A stretch of 5,504 nucleotides of DNA from positions 1 through 5,504 of the forward strand of contig OMQY01000305.1 of the NCBI GenBank assembly GCA_900313405.1, given 5' to 3'. Within the stretch, counting starts at the first letter, position 1. Every line of letters starts with the position of its first letter. This document shows positions 1 to 5,504 of this stretch, in pieces. The notes beneath the pieces are model-generated. The model searched no databases. It saw nothing but the letters and a program-made list of their open reading frames with translations, and was not told the DNA's origin. Source of the stretch: an uncultured Eubacteriales bacterium (lineage in GTDB: Bacteria; Bacillota_A; Clostridia; Saccharofermentanales; Saccharofermentanaceae). The position numbers and the translations under genes are program-made.

Positions 1-8
1 ACTGAATC

Positions 9-29
9 TTGGGAACATTTTGGGAACAT
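9..29. repeat. Tandem 10-bp direct repeat downstream of guaA
   Basis: TTGGGAACAT occurs at 9-18 and again, exactly, at 20-29, separated by one T, so the copies are 11 bp apart, about one helical turn. On the minus strand each copy reads ATGTTCCCAA. The pair lies just beyond the guaA terminator and outside any gene I can see. Same-face repeats of this kind are typical of protein-binding sites, such as a regulator operator or integrase arm sites, but nothing here identifies the protein. The exact repeat is seen; any function is inference. Confidence 0.5.
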
Positions 30-38
30 AAAATAACA

Positions 39-61
39 GAAGCCCCATAAATAGGGGCTTC
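39..61 (-). terminator. Rho-independent terminator of guaA
   Basis: An 8-bp perfect stem (GAAGCCCC/GGGGCTTC) with a 7-nt AT loop begins 14 nt after the guaA stop codon. In the minus direction it is followed by the T-rich run TGTTATTTTA, as expected for an intrinsic terminator closing guaA. On the plus strand a TTTTT run at 68-72 lies a few bases after the stem, so the hairpin might also stop transcription arriving from the left, but less convincingly. Confidence 0.8.
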
Positions 62-75
62 CACGGGTTTTTATA

Positions 76-1617
76 CTATTCGAGTTCTATCGTCGCGGGC
101 GGTTTCCCGGTGCAGTCATACATGACCCGGTTGATGCCTTTGACCTCGTTTACGATCCTCGAGGACACGCGTCCTATCAGGGACCATGGGAGCTCGGCGA
201 ACTCGGCAGTCATGAAGTCTGTGGTCGTGACCGCACGAAGGACACATGCGTAATCGTATGTTCTCTCATCACCCATGCATCCGACGGATCTCATGTTCGT
301 GAGCGCGGCGAAATACTGATTTGCACTGCGGTCGAATCCGGCGCGTGCCATCTCCTGACGGAAGATGTGGTCGGCGTCCTGAACGAGCTTTACCTTCTCG
401 GCCGTAACTTCACCTATGATACGGATAGCCAGTCCCGGACCCGGGAACGGCTGACGGAAAACGAGGTGCTCAGGGATACCCAGCTCGAGGCCGGCCTTAC
501 GGACCTCATCCTTAAACAGAAGGCGCAGAGGCTCGATGATCTCCTTGAAATCAACGCAGTCAGGAAGTCCTCCGACATTGTGGTGAGACTTGATAACAGC
601 GCTCTTGCCGAGACCGGATTCGATAACGTCGGGATAGATCGTTCCCTGCACGAGGAAATCGACCGCACCGATCTTCTTTGCTTCCTCCTCGAAGACTCTT
701 ATGAACTCTTCGCCGATGATCTTCCTCTTCCTCTCGGGTTCTTCGACTCCGGCGAGCTTATCGTAGAAACGCTGCTGGGCATTAACCCTGATGAAGTTCA
801 GATCGTAGTTACCCTCAGGACCGAATACTGCTTCGACCTCATCACCCTCGTTCTTACGAAGGAGACCGTGATCTACGAAGACGCATGTGAGCTGCTTGCC
901 GACCGCCTTAGACAGGAGGACGGCAGCGACGGACGAATCGACACCGCCTGACAGAGCACAAAGGACCTTGCCGTTTCCGACCTTCTCGCGGATCTCACGG
1001 ATGGAGGTCTCGACAAAAGAATCCATCTTCCAGTCGCAGCTGCACTTGCATGCACGCTTCAGGAAGTTCTCGAGCATCTTGTTGCCTTCTACCGTGTGGG
1101 AGACCTCGGGGTGGAACTGAACGCAGTAGAGCTTCTTCTCCTCGTTCTGAGCTGCCGCGACGGGGCATACGCTCGTCTTGGCCGTTACTTCAAATCCGGG
1201 AGCCGCTTCCGCGATATAGATCGTGTGACTCATCCAGCAGACCGTCTTCTCCGACACATGTCTGAAGAGAGTAGTGTTGCTGTTAACTTCAACATCGGTG
1301 TGACCATACTCTCTTACAGGAGCCTTGGCGACTTTGCCGCCCAGCATATAGTTCATGAGCTGTGCACCGTAACAGATGCCGAGAACAGGGATCCCGAGCT
1401 CGAAAAGCTCCTTGTCGCACTTCGGCGCATCCTCATCGGTAACGGTACTCGGACCGCCCGTGAAGATGATGCCCTTGGGGTTCATCTCCTTTATCTTTTC
1501 GATGGGCATATTGTAAGGATGTACCTCACAATACACATTCAGTTCTCTGACCCTTCTGGCGATCAGCTGGTTGTACTGACCTCCGAAGTCAAGTACCAGA
1601 ATCATCTCTCGATCCAT
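76..1617 (-). CDS. guaA: GMP synthase (glutamine-hydrolysing)
   Basis: Converts XMP to GMP in the cytoplasm using ATP and glutamine, the last step of the guanine branch from IMP. The 513-residue product is full length for the family. The N-terminal class I glutamine amidotransferase domain (about 5-190) carries the nucleophile Cys82 in GICYGAQ and the His169/Glu171 pair in FHPEVSHT. The ATP-pyrophosphatase domain follows, with the P-loop SGGVDSS at 223-229. The C-terminal dimerisation and XMP-binding domain includes [12 protein letters not shown] near 388-399 and the closing KPPATIE. The ATG at 1617 is supported by AAGGAG six nt upstream. The final residues are IELE, where most homologues I know end in IEWE. 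The linker holds a small Cys cluster (190, 192, 194), close to a C-x-C motif that I recall in related GuaA proteins. It lies 53 nt behind purA with a hairpin between them, and no purine riboswitch is visible upstream. Confidence 0.98.
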   Translation of the reverse strand: MDREMILVLDFGGQYNQLIARRVRELNVYCEVHPYNMPIEKIKEMNPKGIIFTGGPSTVTDEDAPKCDKELFELGIPVLGICYGAQLMNYMLGGKVAKAPVREYGHTDVEVNSNTTLFRHVSEKTVCWMSHTIYIAEAAPGFEVTAKTSVCPVAAAQNEEKKLYCVQFHPEVSHTVEGNKMLENFLKRACKCSCDWKMDSFVETSIREIREKVGNGKVLCALSGGVDSSVAAVLLSKAVGKQLTCVFVDHGLLRKNEGDEVEAVFGPEGNYDLNFIRVNAQQRFYDKLAGVEEPERKRKIIGEEFIRVFEEEAKKIGAVDFLVQGTIYPDVIESGLGKSAVIKSHHNVGGLPDCVDFKEIIEPLRLLFKDEVRKAGLELGIPEHLVFRQPFPGPGLAIRIIGEVTAEKVKLVQDADHIFRQEMARAGFDRSANQYFAALTNMRSVGCMGDERTYDYACVLRAVTTTDFMTAEFAELPWSLIGRVSSRIVNEVKGINRVMYDCTGKPPATIELE

Positions 1618-1623
1618 TTGTTT

Positions 1624-1629
1624 CTCCTT
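1624..1629 (-). promoter_or_regulatory. Ribosome binding site of guaA
   Basis: AAGGAG on the minus strand, six nt before the ATG at 1617. It confirms that start over the internal Met5 of the same frame. Confidence 0.8.
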
Positions 1630-1645
1630 TTACTATACAAAGTTA

Positions 1646-1668
1646 AAAGGGCTCGCGCGGAGCCCTTT
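1646..1668 (-). terminator. Hairpin terminator or attenuator between purA and guaA
   Basis: A perfect 9-bp inverted repeat (AAAGGGCTC/GAGCCCTTT) with the 5-nt loop CGCGC (minus strand) starts two nt after the purA stop codon. In the minus direction the stem runs into TTTT, then AACTTTG, giving a short, interrupted U-tract. The plus direction has only three T. This fits an intrinsic terminator for purA of moderate strength. The guaA ribosome binding site is 16 nt further on and no clear promoter lies between, so partial read-through into guaA (attenuation) is an alternative. The hairpin could also protect the purA 3' end. Confidence 0.7.
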
Positions 1669-1670
1669 GA

Positions 1671-2945
1671 TCATCTGTGGATTATCTCTTCTCTCTTCGG
1701 TCCTGTGGACACGATGGAGATGTGTACGCCGATCTCATTCTCGATGAACTGTACGTACTCTCTGGCCTCGATCGGAAGCTTATGGAATTCAGTGATACCT
1801 CTGATGTCGCACTTCCAACCGGCAAGCTTCGTGAAGACCGGCTTAGCCTTATCGAGCAACGTGGGATTAGGGAAGTCCTTAGTAACCTCACCGTCGATCT
1901 CATATCCGATACATACCGGGATCTCATCAAGATATCCGAGACAGTCGATCGCCGTGAGAGCGACCTCTGTCGCACCCTGAACACGGCAGCCGTATCTTGT
2001 AGCAACGGCATCGAACCAGCCTACTCTTCTCGGACGGCCCGTTGTAGCACCGTACTCACCCTTGTCTCCGCCTCTGTTACGAAGCTCTGTAGCCTCAGCC
2101 TCGTCAAGGATCTCACTGACGAAGGCACCTGCTCCGACAGCAGAGGAATATGCCTTTGTAACTGCGATGATATCCTTGATCTCATAAGGAGGGATACCTG
2201 CTCCGACAGCGCCGTAACCGGCAAGAGTCGAAGAAGAAGTAACCATGGGATAGATACCGTGATCGGGATCCTTCATGGAACCGAGCTGACCCTCGAGAAG
2301 GATCTTGCCGCCCTTCTTAAGAGCCTCGTGTATGAATGCATTCGTATCAGCAACGAAAGGCTTGATAATATCGGCATATCCGGCTACTTCCTCGAAGAGC
2401 GCATCCGGATCGATAGCTTCCTTGTGATACAGATTAACGATCAGAGCATTCTTGATCTCGAGTACTCTGTCGATCTTCTCCTTCAGAGCTTCCTTATCGA
2501 AGAGCTCACATACCTGGAAACCGATCTTTGCATACTTATCGGAATAGAACGGAGCGATACCTGACTTAGTTGATCCGAAAGCCTTACCTCCGAGTCTTTC
2601 CTCCTCATACTGATCGAAAAGAACATGATAAGGCATTACGATCTGAGCTCTGTCAGATACGAGGATATGAGGCTTAAGGCCTCTCTCGCATATCTCGTTA
2701 TATTCTTTGATGAACTTCTTAACATCGAGTGCCACACCGTTACCGATGATATTGACGATATTCTCATGGCAAACACCCGACGGCATCAGATGAAGCGCAA
2801 ATCTTCCGTGCTCATTGATGATCGTATGTCCCGCATTCGCTCCTCCCTGGAAACGGATTACGATATCGGACTCATTGGCAAGCAGATCCGTGATCTTACC
2901 CTTACCTTCATCTCCCCAGTTTGCACCTACGATAGCCTTAACCAT
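1671..2945 (-). CDS. purA: Adenylosuccinate synthetase
   Basis: Joins IMP and aspartate with GTP to make adenylosuccinate, the first committed step from IMP to AMP, in the cytoplasm. Seen in the sequence: the P-loop GDEGKGK at 11-17 (Asp12 the expected catalytic base), GGANAGHT at 34-41 with His40, TTGRPRRVGWFD at 301-312, and the terminal VSTGPKRE at 412-419. The length of 424 residues is close to the usual 425-432. An in-frame GTG at 2954 would add three residues but lies inside the AGGAGGTG ribosome binding site; the ATG at 2945 is correctly spaced behind it, so I use that start. Two motifs differ from the E. coli type: FGSTKSGIAPFY at 123-134 (usually close to GTTxxGIGPAY) and EGQLGSMKDPDHG at 218-230 (usually EGAQGxxxDxDHG). 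I take this as a clostridial-type subfamily rather than decay. The gene has its own promoter at 2978-3006 and is followed by a hairpin. Confidence 0.97.
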   Translation of the reverse strand: MVKAIVGANWGDEGKGKITDLLANESDIVIRFQGGANAGHTIINEHGRFALHLMPSGVCHENIVNIIGNGVALDVKKFIKEYNEICERGLKPHILVSDRAQIVMPYHVLFDQYEEERLGGKAFGSTKSGIAPFYSDKYAKIGFQVCELFDKEALKEKIDRVLEIKNALIVNLYHKEAIDPDALFEEVAGYADIIKPFVADTNAFIHEALKKGGKILLEGQLGSMKDPDHGIYPMVTSSSTLAGYGAVGAGIPPYEIKDIIAVTKAYSSAVGAGAFVSEILDEAEATELRNRGGDKGEYGATTGRPRRVGWFDAVATRYGCRVQGATEVALTAIDCLGYLDEIPVCIGYEIDGEVTKDFPNPTLLDKAKPVFTKLAGWKCDIRGITEFHKLPIEAREYVQFIENEIGVHISIVSTGPKREEIIHR

Positions 2946-2953
2946 GTATTGCA

Positions 2954-2959
2954 CCTCCT
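2954..2959 (-). promoter_or_regulatory. Ribosome binding site of purA (decides the start)
   Basis: A full AGGAGG on the minus strand, followed by eight nt and then the ATG at 2945. The in-frame GTG at 2952-2954 overlaps its last base and cannot be served by it, so purA should begin at 2945, not 2954. Confidence 0.9.
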
Positions 2960-2977
2960 CTGATTTTCAACGGTTGC

Positions 2978-3006
2978 ATTATAAAGTATAAAGAAGCAAA
3001 AAACAA
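2978..3006 (-). promoter_or_regulatory. Sigma-A-type promoter of purA
   Basis: On the minus strand a perfect -10 box TATAAT (2978-2983) lies exactly 17 nt behind a -35-like TTGTTT (3001-3006), in an AT-rich gap between gatD and purA. Transcription should begin near 2971, leaving a leader of about 25 nt before the purA ATG. That is too short for a riboswitch. The site indicates that purA is transcribed independently of the murT-gatD unit, although read-through from gatD is not excluded because only a weak hairpin ends that gene. Confidence 0.75.
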
Positions 3007-3012
3007 TTATGA

Positions 3013-3780
3013 TCACGGGGCTTTTTCTTTACCGTGCGCAATATACTCGAGCACCGCTTCCCTCGCCATATCTTCAGTCGTGCTCTCCAGCTGCGGAAGA
3101 ACATACTCTTCCCCGTATCTTTTCTTCATTGCCCTCTCTATGAGCATATCGGTTATCACCGGATTCTTCGGAAGGAGACTTCCGTGAGAATAAGTGCAGA
3201 AAGTGTTCTTATATACTGCCCCCTCATAGCCGTCCTCGCCGTTATTACCGTGACCGGTAACGACCTTCATAAAAGGCTTCTCGCCTTCTCCGAGATATGT
3301 CCTGCCGCTGTGATTCTCGAATCCGGCGACCTTGACCTCCCTGCCGTCATCTGTCGTAAACAGGTAGACTGTATCGTTGATGAACCTCTCGCTCCTGGCT
3401 TCGGTGTAGTGTGGCAATGCACCCAGGCACTCGACCACATTACCGGTGTGTTCCTTATAATATTTTCCGAGCATCTGATATCCGCCGCATATGCAGAGAA
3501 AGACCTTTCCGTCCTCGATCATGTCTTTGATGACCGGTCCTTTGACATTGACCAGGTCATCACTCATTATATTCTGCTCGCTGTCCTGTCCGCCTCCGAT
3601 GAAAGCAATATCTATCTCATCCGGATCGAGGTCATCTCCGACCGATATCGCCCTGATCGACACATCTATCCCGCGAAGATGTGCCCTTCTGTAAAGTGCC
3701 AGGACATTTCCGCGATCTCCGTACAGATTGAGAAGATCAGGATAGAAATGTCCGATCGTAAGCTTGTACTTTTCGCTCAT
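3013..3780 (-). CDS. gatD: Lipid II isoglutaminyl synthase, glutaminase subunit
   Basis: GatD hydrolyses glutamine and passes ammonia to MurT, which amidates the alpha-carboxyl of D-Glu in the lipid II stem peptide to give D-isoglutamine. It acts in the cytoplasm on membrane-bound lipid II. The 255-residue protein is a single CobB/CobQ-type glutamine amidotransferase domain. It starts with the family-typical IGHFYPDLLNLYGDRGN (9-25) and has the nucleophile Cys98 in CICGGYQ, FENHSGRTYLG at 154-164, and His199 in YSHGSLLPKNP. The length fits GatD and is far shorter than cobyric acid synthase, which shares this domain and is a common misannotation. The start codon overlaps the murT stop (ATGA) and AGGAG lies eight nt before it inside murT, so the two subunits are probably translationally coupled in equal amounts. 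Confidence 0.95.
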   Translation of the reverse strand: MSEKYKLTIGHFYPDLLNLYGDRGNVLALYRRAHLRGIDVSIRAISVGDDLDPDEIDIAFIGGGQDSEQNIMSDDLVNVKGPVIKDMIEDGKVFLCICGGYQMLGKYYKEHTGNVVECLGALPHYTEARSERFINDTVYLFTTDDGREVKVAGFENHSGRTYLGEGEKPFMKVVTGHGNNGEDGYEGAVYKNTFCTYSHGSLLPKNPVITDMLIERAMKKRYGEEYVLPQLESTTEDMAREAVLEYIAHGKEKAP

Positions 3781-5219
3781 TTCCAGAACTCCTTTAATCC
3801 GTATTCTCTGACAAGATCAGCCCGAAGCGAGAGCATGGCCGTATAGTTCGGCATGACATAGAGGCATTTGCCTTCAGGACACTGATCAAGTGCCGCCTTC
3901 AGTATCTCCATCGCCCTGCTCATATCACCGCTGTCCGCTGAAACAAGTCCTGCATATTCTATACGCAGGAGCATATCTCCCCATCTGTCTCCGCTGACAC
4001 TTATATACCCGGGAAGCGAATCGGCCTTACTCTCCAGATCGACATCCCATATCCACGATACATCCTTGCCGTCAGCCGTATTACTGTTAAGGAGGAGCAT
4101 GAGACCTGCCGCATCCTCTGCCTCTCCGACAAATGACAGCGACCTGTCAAATCCAACGGGATTCTTGACCAGGAGGATACAGAGTTTCTTGCCTCCGACA
4201 TCTATCTTCTCCATCCTTCCGAATGCCGCCTTGACATGACCTGCAGCATCAGTTGCCTGCTCGAAAGCGGTCTTGCTGTCTGTCCCGAGCCTCTCGAGCA
4301 TCACCGTTACCGCCGATACCGCGGCACATGTGTTATACAGATTATGACTTCCGGGTATCCTGAGCTTCATATCGGAAGTCTCACCTGTCACGGAATCACT
4401 GATCCCGAACGGATAATCCTCATCGGACGGACTCCTGCCGAGATCGTATCTTACCTCGAACCTGCTTGCCGGACTGACAAAACCGCAAGAAGGACATCTG
4501 AAGTCTCCGAGATGCCCGAAGCTCCTTGATCTGTATTCGTATCTGACATGGCAATCGGGACAATAGACGGCGTCAGGCGATGCAGGCAGTATGCCCTTCT
4601 TAGGAGGATACAAAGTATTGTTTCTCAGCATATCCTCCTTGCCCATACCATAGTAGACCGTCTTATCTTCCCTTCCCTTACCCAGAGACGCCACAAGTGA
4701 ATCATCGCTGTTGATGACCGCCGTTGCAGAAGTCTTGGCAAGACCGTCAGCGATACAGTCTCTCGTATGAGTCAGTTCTCCGTAACGGTCAAGCTGATCC
4801 CTGAAAAGGTTTGTGATAACACTTACGTCCGGCTGAAGGTCTCCGGCTATCTTGGCATATGCCGCTTCGTCTGTCTCAAGGACGTAGATCGTACCCTTTG
4901 ACTGTCCCTCTGCCTTCATCATCTCATCCTTACCGCAGATAAGTGTCGTAGCTATACCTGAAGCCAGATTCGCTCCGGATATGTTATTGATGACGTCATA
5001 ACCGAGATAGTTGAGCATCTCGGAGATCATATGCGACGTCGTAGTCTTACCGTTGGTTCCGGTTATGGTGATTATGTGTTTACCGCGGCTTTTCTCTCTG
5101 ATCACTGAGGGCGAGATCCTGATCGCCAGTTTGCCGGGCAACGTGGTAGCTCCCTTCCCCATCAATCTGAGTGCTTTACGTGTTATGACGGCAGCCGCCG
5201 TTCCGGGAAAAGTAATCAT
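3777..5219 (-). CDS. murT: Lipid II isoglutaminyl synthase, Mur-ligase-like subunit
   Basis: MurT activates the D-Glu carboxyl of lipid II with ATP and amidates it using ammonia from GatD. The 480 residues follow the family layout. A short N-terminal segment ends in the family-typical TTLPGK (25-30). The Mur-ligase ATPase has the P-loop GTNGKTTT (54-61) and NLFRDQLDRYGE (137-148). A four-Cys insertion (C220-x2-C223 and C242-x2-C245) matches the zinc ribbon known in MurT. Next come IPGSHNLYN (288-296) and the C-terminal DUF1727-type domain with AAFGRME (331-337), KNPVGFD (352-358) and WIWDVDLE (389-396); the conserved catalytic Asp should be 392 or 394. No transmembrane segment is evident. The ATG at 5219 has GAGGA five nt upstream, inside the preceding sortase gene, one nt after its stop. 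gatD overlaps its end. Confidence 0.95.
   Translation of the reverse strand: MITFPGTAAAVITRKALRLMGKGATTLPGKLAIRISPSVIREKSRGKHIITITGTNGKTTTSHMISEMLNYLGYDVINNISGANLASGIATTLICGKDEMMKAEGQSKGTIYVLETDEAAYAKIAGDLQPDVSVITNLFRDQLDRYGELTHTRDCIADGLAKTSATAVINSDDSLVASLGKGREDKTVYYGMGKEDMLRNNTLYPPKKGILPASPDAVYCPDCHVRYEYRSRSFGHLGDFRCPSCGFVSPASRFEVRYDLGRSPSDEDYPFGISDSVTGETSDMKLRIPGSHNLYNTCAAVSAVTVMLERLGTDSKTAFEQATDAAGHVKAAFGRMEKIDVGGKKLCILLVKNPVGFDRSLSFVGEAEDAAGLMLLLNSNTADGKDVSWIWDVDLESKADSLPGYISVSGDRWGDMLLRIEYAGLVSADSGDMSRAMEILKAALDQCPEGKCLYVMPNYTAMLSLRADLVREYGLKEFWK
3789..3793 (-). promoter_or_regulatory. Ribosome binding site of gatD inside murT
   Basis: AGGAG on the minus strand, eight nt before the gatD ATG at 3780 and within the last codons of murT. 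It supports this start and the coupled translation suggested by the ATGA overlap. Confidence 0.75.
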
Positions 5220-5220
5220 A

Positions 5221-5504
5221 TCAATCCTCGATAATGTGTCCTATTACAAGGAGTCTCAGTTTCCTGCCTGTATCATCATACGTACAGGTTATAAGCGTAA
5301 GCTGCTTAGTGTCCGTTATGTCTCCGTTAACATAGTCAAGCAGTTCCGACGCCTCGATGATCTTTATCTGATCTACGGTGTATATAAGTTCATGTCCGCC
5401 CTGGACCGTGATCTTAACCAGATCTCCGATCTCTACCTCATCGAGTCTGTTAAACATACTTCCGGCACTTCTCATATGATGGGCAAGTATCGTGCAGTTG
5501 CCGG
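5221..5504 (-). CDS. Sortase family transpeptidase, C-terminal part (cut by window edge)
   Basis: Sortases are membrane-anchored cysteine transpeptidases that cleave a C-terminal sorting signal of secreted proteins and join it to the cell wall precursor. The frame stays open to the window edge, so the ATG at 5475 is internal and the N-terminus (expected membrane anchor and the rest of the domain) is missing. Visible parts, in order: the catalytic-His region NCTILAHHM, with the probable catalytic His at codon 5479-5481; GSMFNRLDEVEIGD; the active-site motif TLITC with Cys at codon 5284-5286; and the catalytic Arg in KLRLLVIGH at codon 5254-5256. All three catalytic residues are therefore present. 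The protein stops 10 residues after the Arg, with no C-terminal membrane helix, which argues against a pilus-type class C enzyme. The class (A, B, D or other) cannot be settled from this fragment. Its stop lies one nt before murT, and its 3' end carries the murT ribosome binding site. Confidence 0.9.
   Translation of the reverse strand, partial: GNCTILAHHMRSAGSMFNRLDEVEIGDLVKITVQGGHELIYTVDQIKIIEASELLDYVNGDITDTKQLTLITCTYDDTGRKLRLLVIGHIIED
5225..5229 (-). promoter_or_regulatory. Ribosome binding site of murT inside the sortase gene
   Basis: GAGGA on the minus strand, five nt before the murT ATG at 5219, formed by the last codons of the sortase gene. It confirms the murT start and implies that murT is carried on the same transcript as the sortase gene. 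Confidence 0.65.

Noticed and set aside
1632..1637. TATAGT as a -10 box for guaA
   Set aside because: No -35-like hexamer lies 16-18 nt upstream (the GC-rich hairpin is there), the extended -10 TGn is not correctly placed, and the start point would fall at the ribosome binding site.
1618..1670. Guanine riboswitch before guaA
   Set aside because: The gap is 53 nt, too short for the aptamer, and contains only the single hairpin. The purA leader of about 25 nt is also too short.
1096..1980. Long open frame of 294 codons on the plus strand across the guaA/purA junction
   Set aside because: It is antisense to two certain genes, crosses their intergenic hairpin, has no ribosome binding site that I can see and resembles no family. 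The similar long plus-strand frames at 367-951, 1677-2564, 2625-2963 and 3034-3846 are rejected for the same reason: they are codon-usage shadows of guaA, purA and gatD.
2127..2210. 15-bp direct repeat ACCTGCTCCGACAGC at 2127-2141 and 2196-2210
   Set aside because: Both copies are in frame in purA, 23 codons apart, and encode the same AVGAG residues, which both belong to the normal protein. It is repeated coding for glycine-rich loops, not an inserted element.
2968..2976. CAACCGTTG near the purA transcription start as a purine-repressor operator
   Set aside because: The arms are only 4 bp around an odd centre and match neither the PurR box of E. coli nor that of Bacillus well. Probably chance.
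3014..3036. Possible terminator after gatD: CACGG/CCGTG stem followed by a T-run on the minus strand
   Set aside because: The stem is only 5 bp with a 13-nt loop, it includes the gatD stop region, and the TTTTTT run comes several nt later and overlaps the purA -35 area. Too weak to annotate.
3013..3780. Cobyric acid synthase or other CobB/CobQ protein of cobalamin synthesis
   Set aside because: Only the amidotransferase domain is present, without the N-terminal synthetase domain, and it overlaps murT, which fixes it as GatD.
1..5504. CRISPR arrays, tRNA or rRNA genes, insertion sequences
   Set aside because: The window is nearly all coding for five recognised genes, and the short gaps hold no spaced repeat series, cloverleaf or transposase.

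Overview
The window comes from a Gram-positive-type (Firmicutes/Clostridia-like) chromosome. The evidence is AGGAGG-type ribosome binding sites, a MurT/GatD pair, a sortase, and clostridial-looking versions of GuaA and PurA. A Lachnospiraceae-like host is my best guess from protein flavour only; no database search was possible. All five genes lie on the minus strand, so transcription runs from right to left and almost the whole window is coding.

The right part (about 3013-5504) looks like one cell-envelope transcription unit: the C-terminal part of a sortase (cut by the window edge), then murT after a 1-nt gap, then gatD overlapping murT by 4 nt (ATGA). MurT and GatD form the enzyme that amidates D-glutamate in lipid II. 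Lipid II, or the cell wall made from it, is also the acceptor that sortases attach proteins to. The tight spacing suggests the three are made together. No promoter for this unit is visible, so it must lie beyond the right edge.

The left part (76-3006) is purine nucleotide synthesis from IMP. purA (AMP branch) has its own sigma-A-type promoter just after gatD and a strong ribosome binding site that fixes its start at 2945. guaA (GMP branch) follows after 53 nt. A GC-rich hairpin with a short T-run sits right behind the purA stop and looks like a terminator or attenuator. guaA ends at a second hairpin terminator. Beyond it lies a 10-bp sequence repeated in tandem at 9-29, in the region downstream of guaA where genomic islands often insert in other bacteria.

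The two purine genes and the cell-wall unit appear to be separately transcribed neighbours. The observation most worth following is the sortase-murT-gatD linkage; nothing else in the window looks like an undescribed system.
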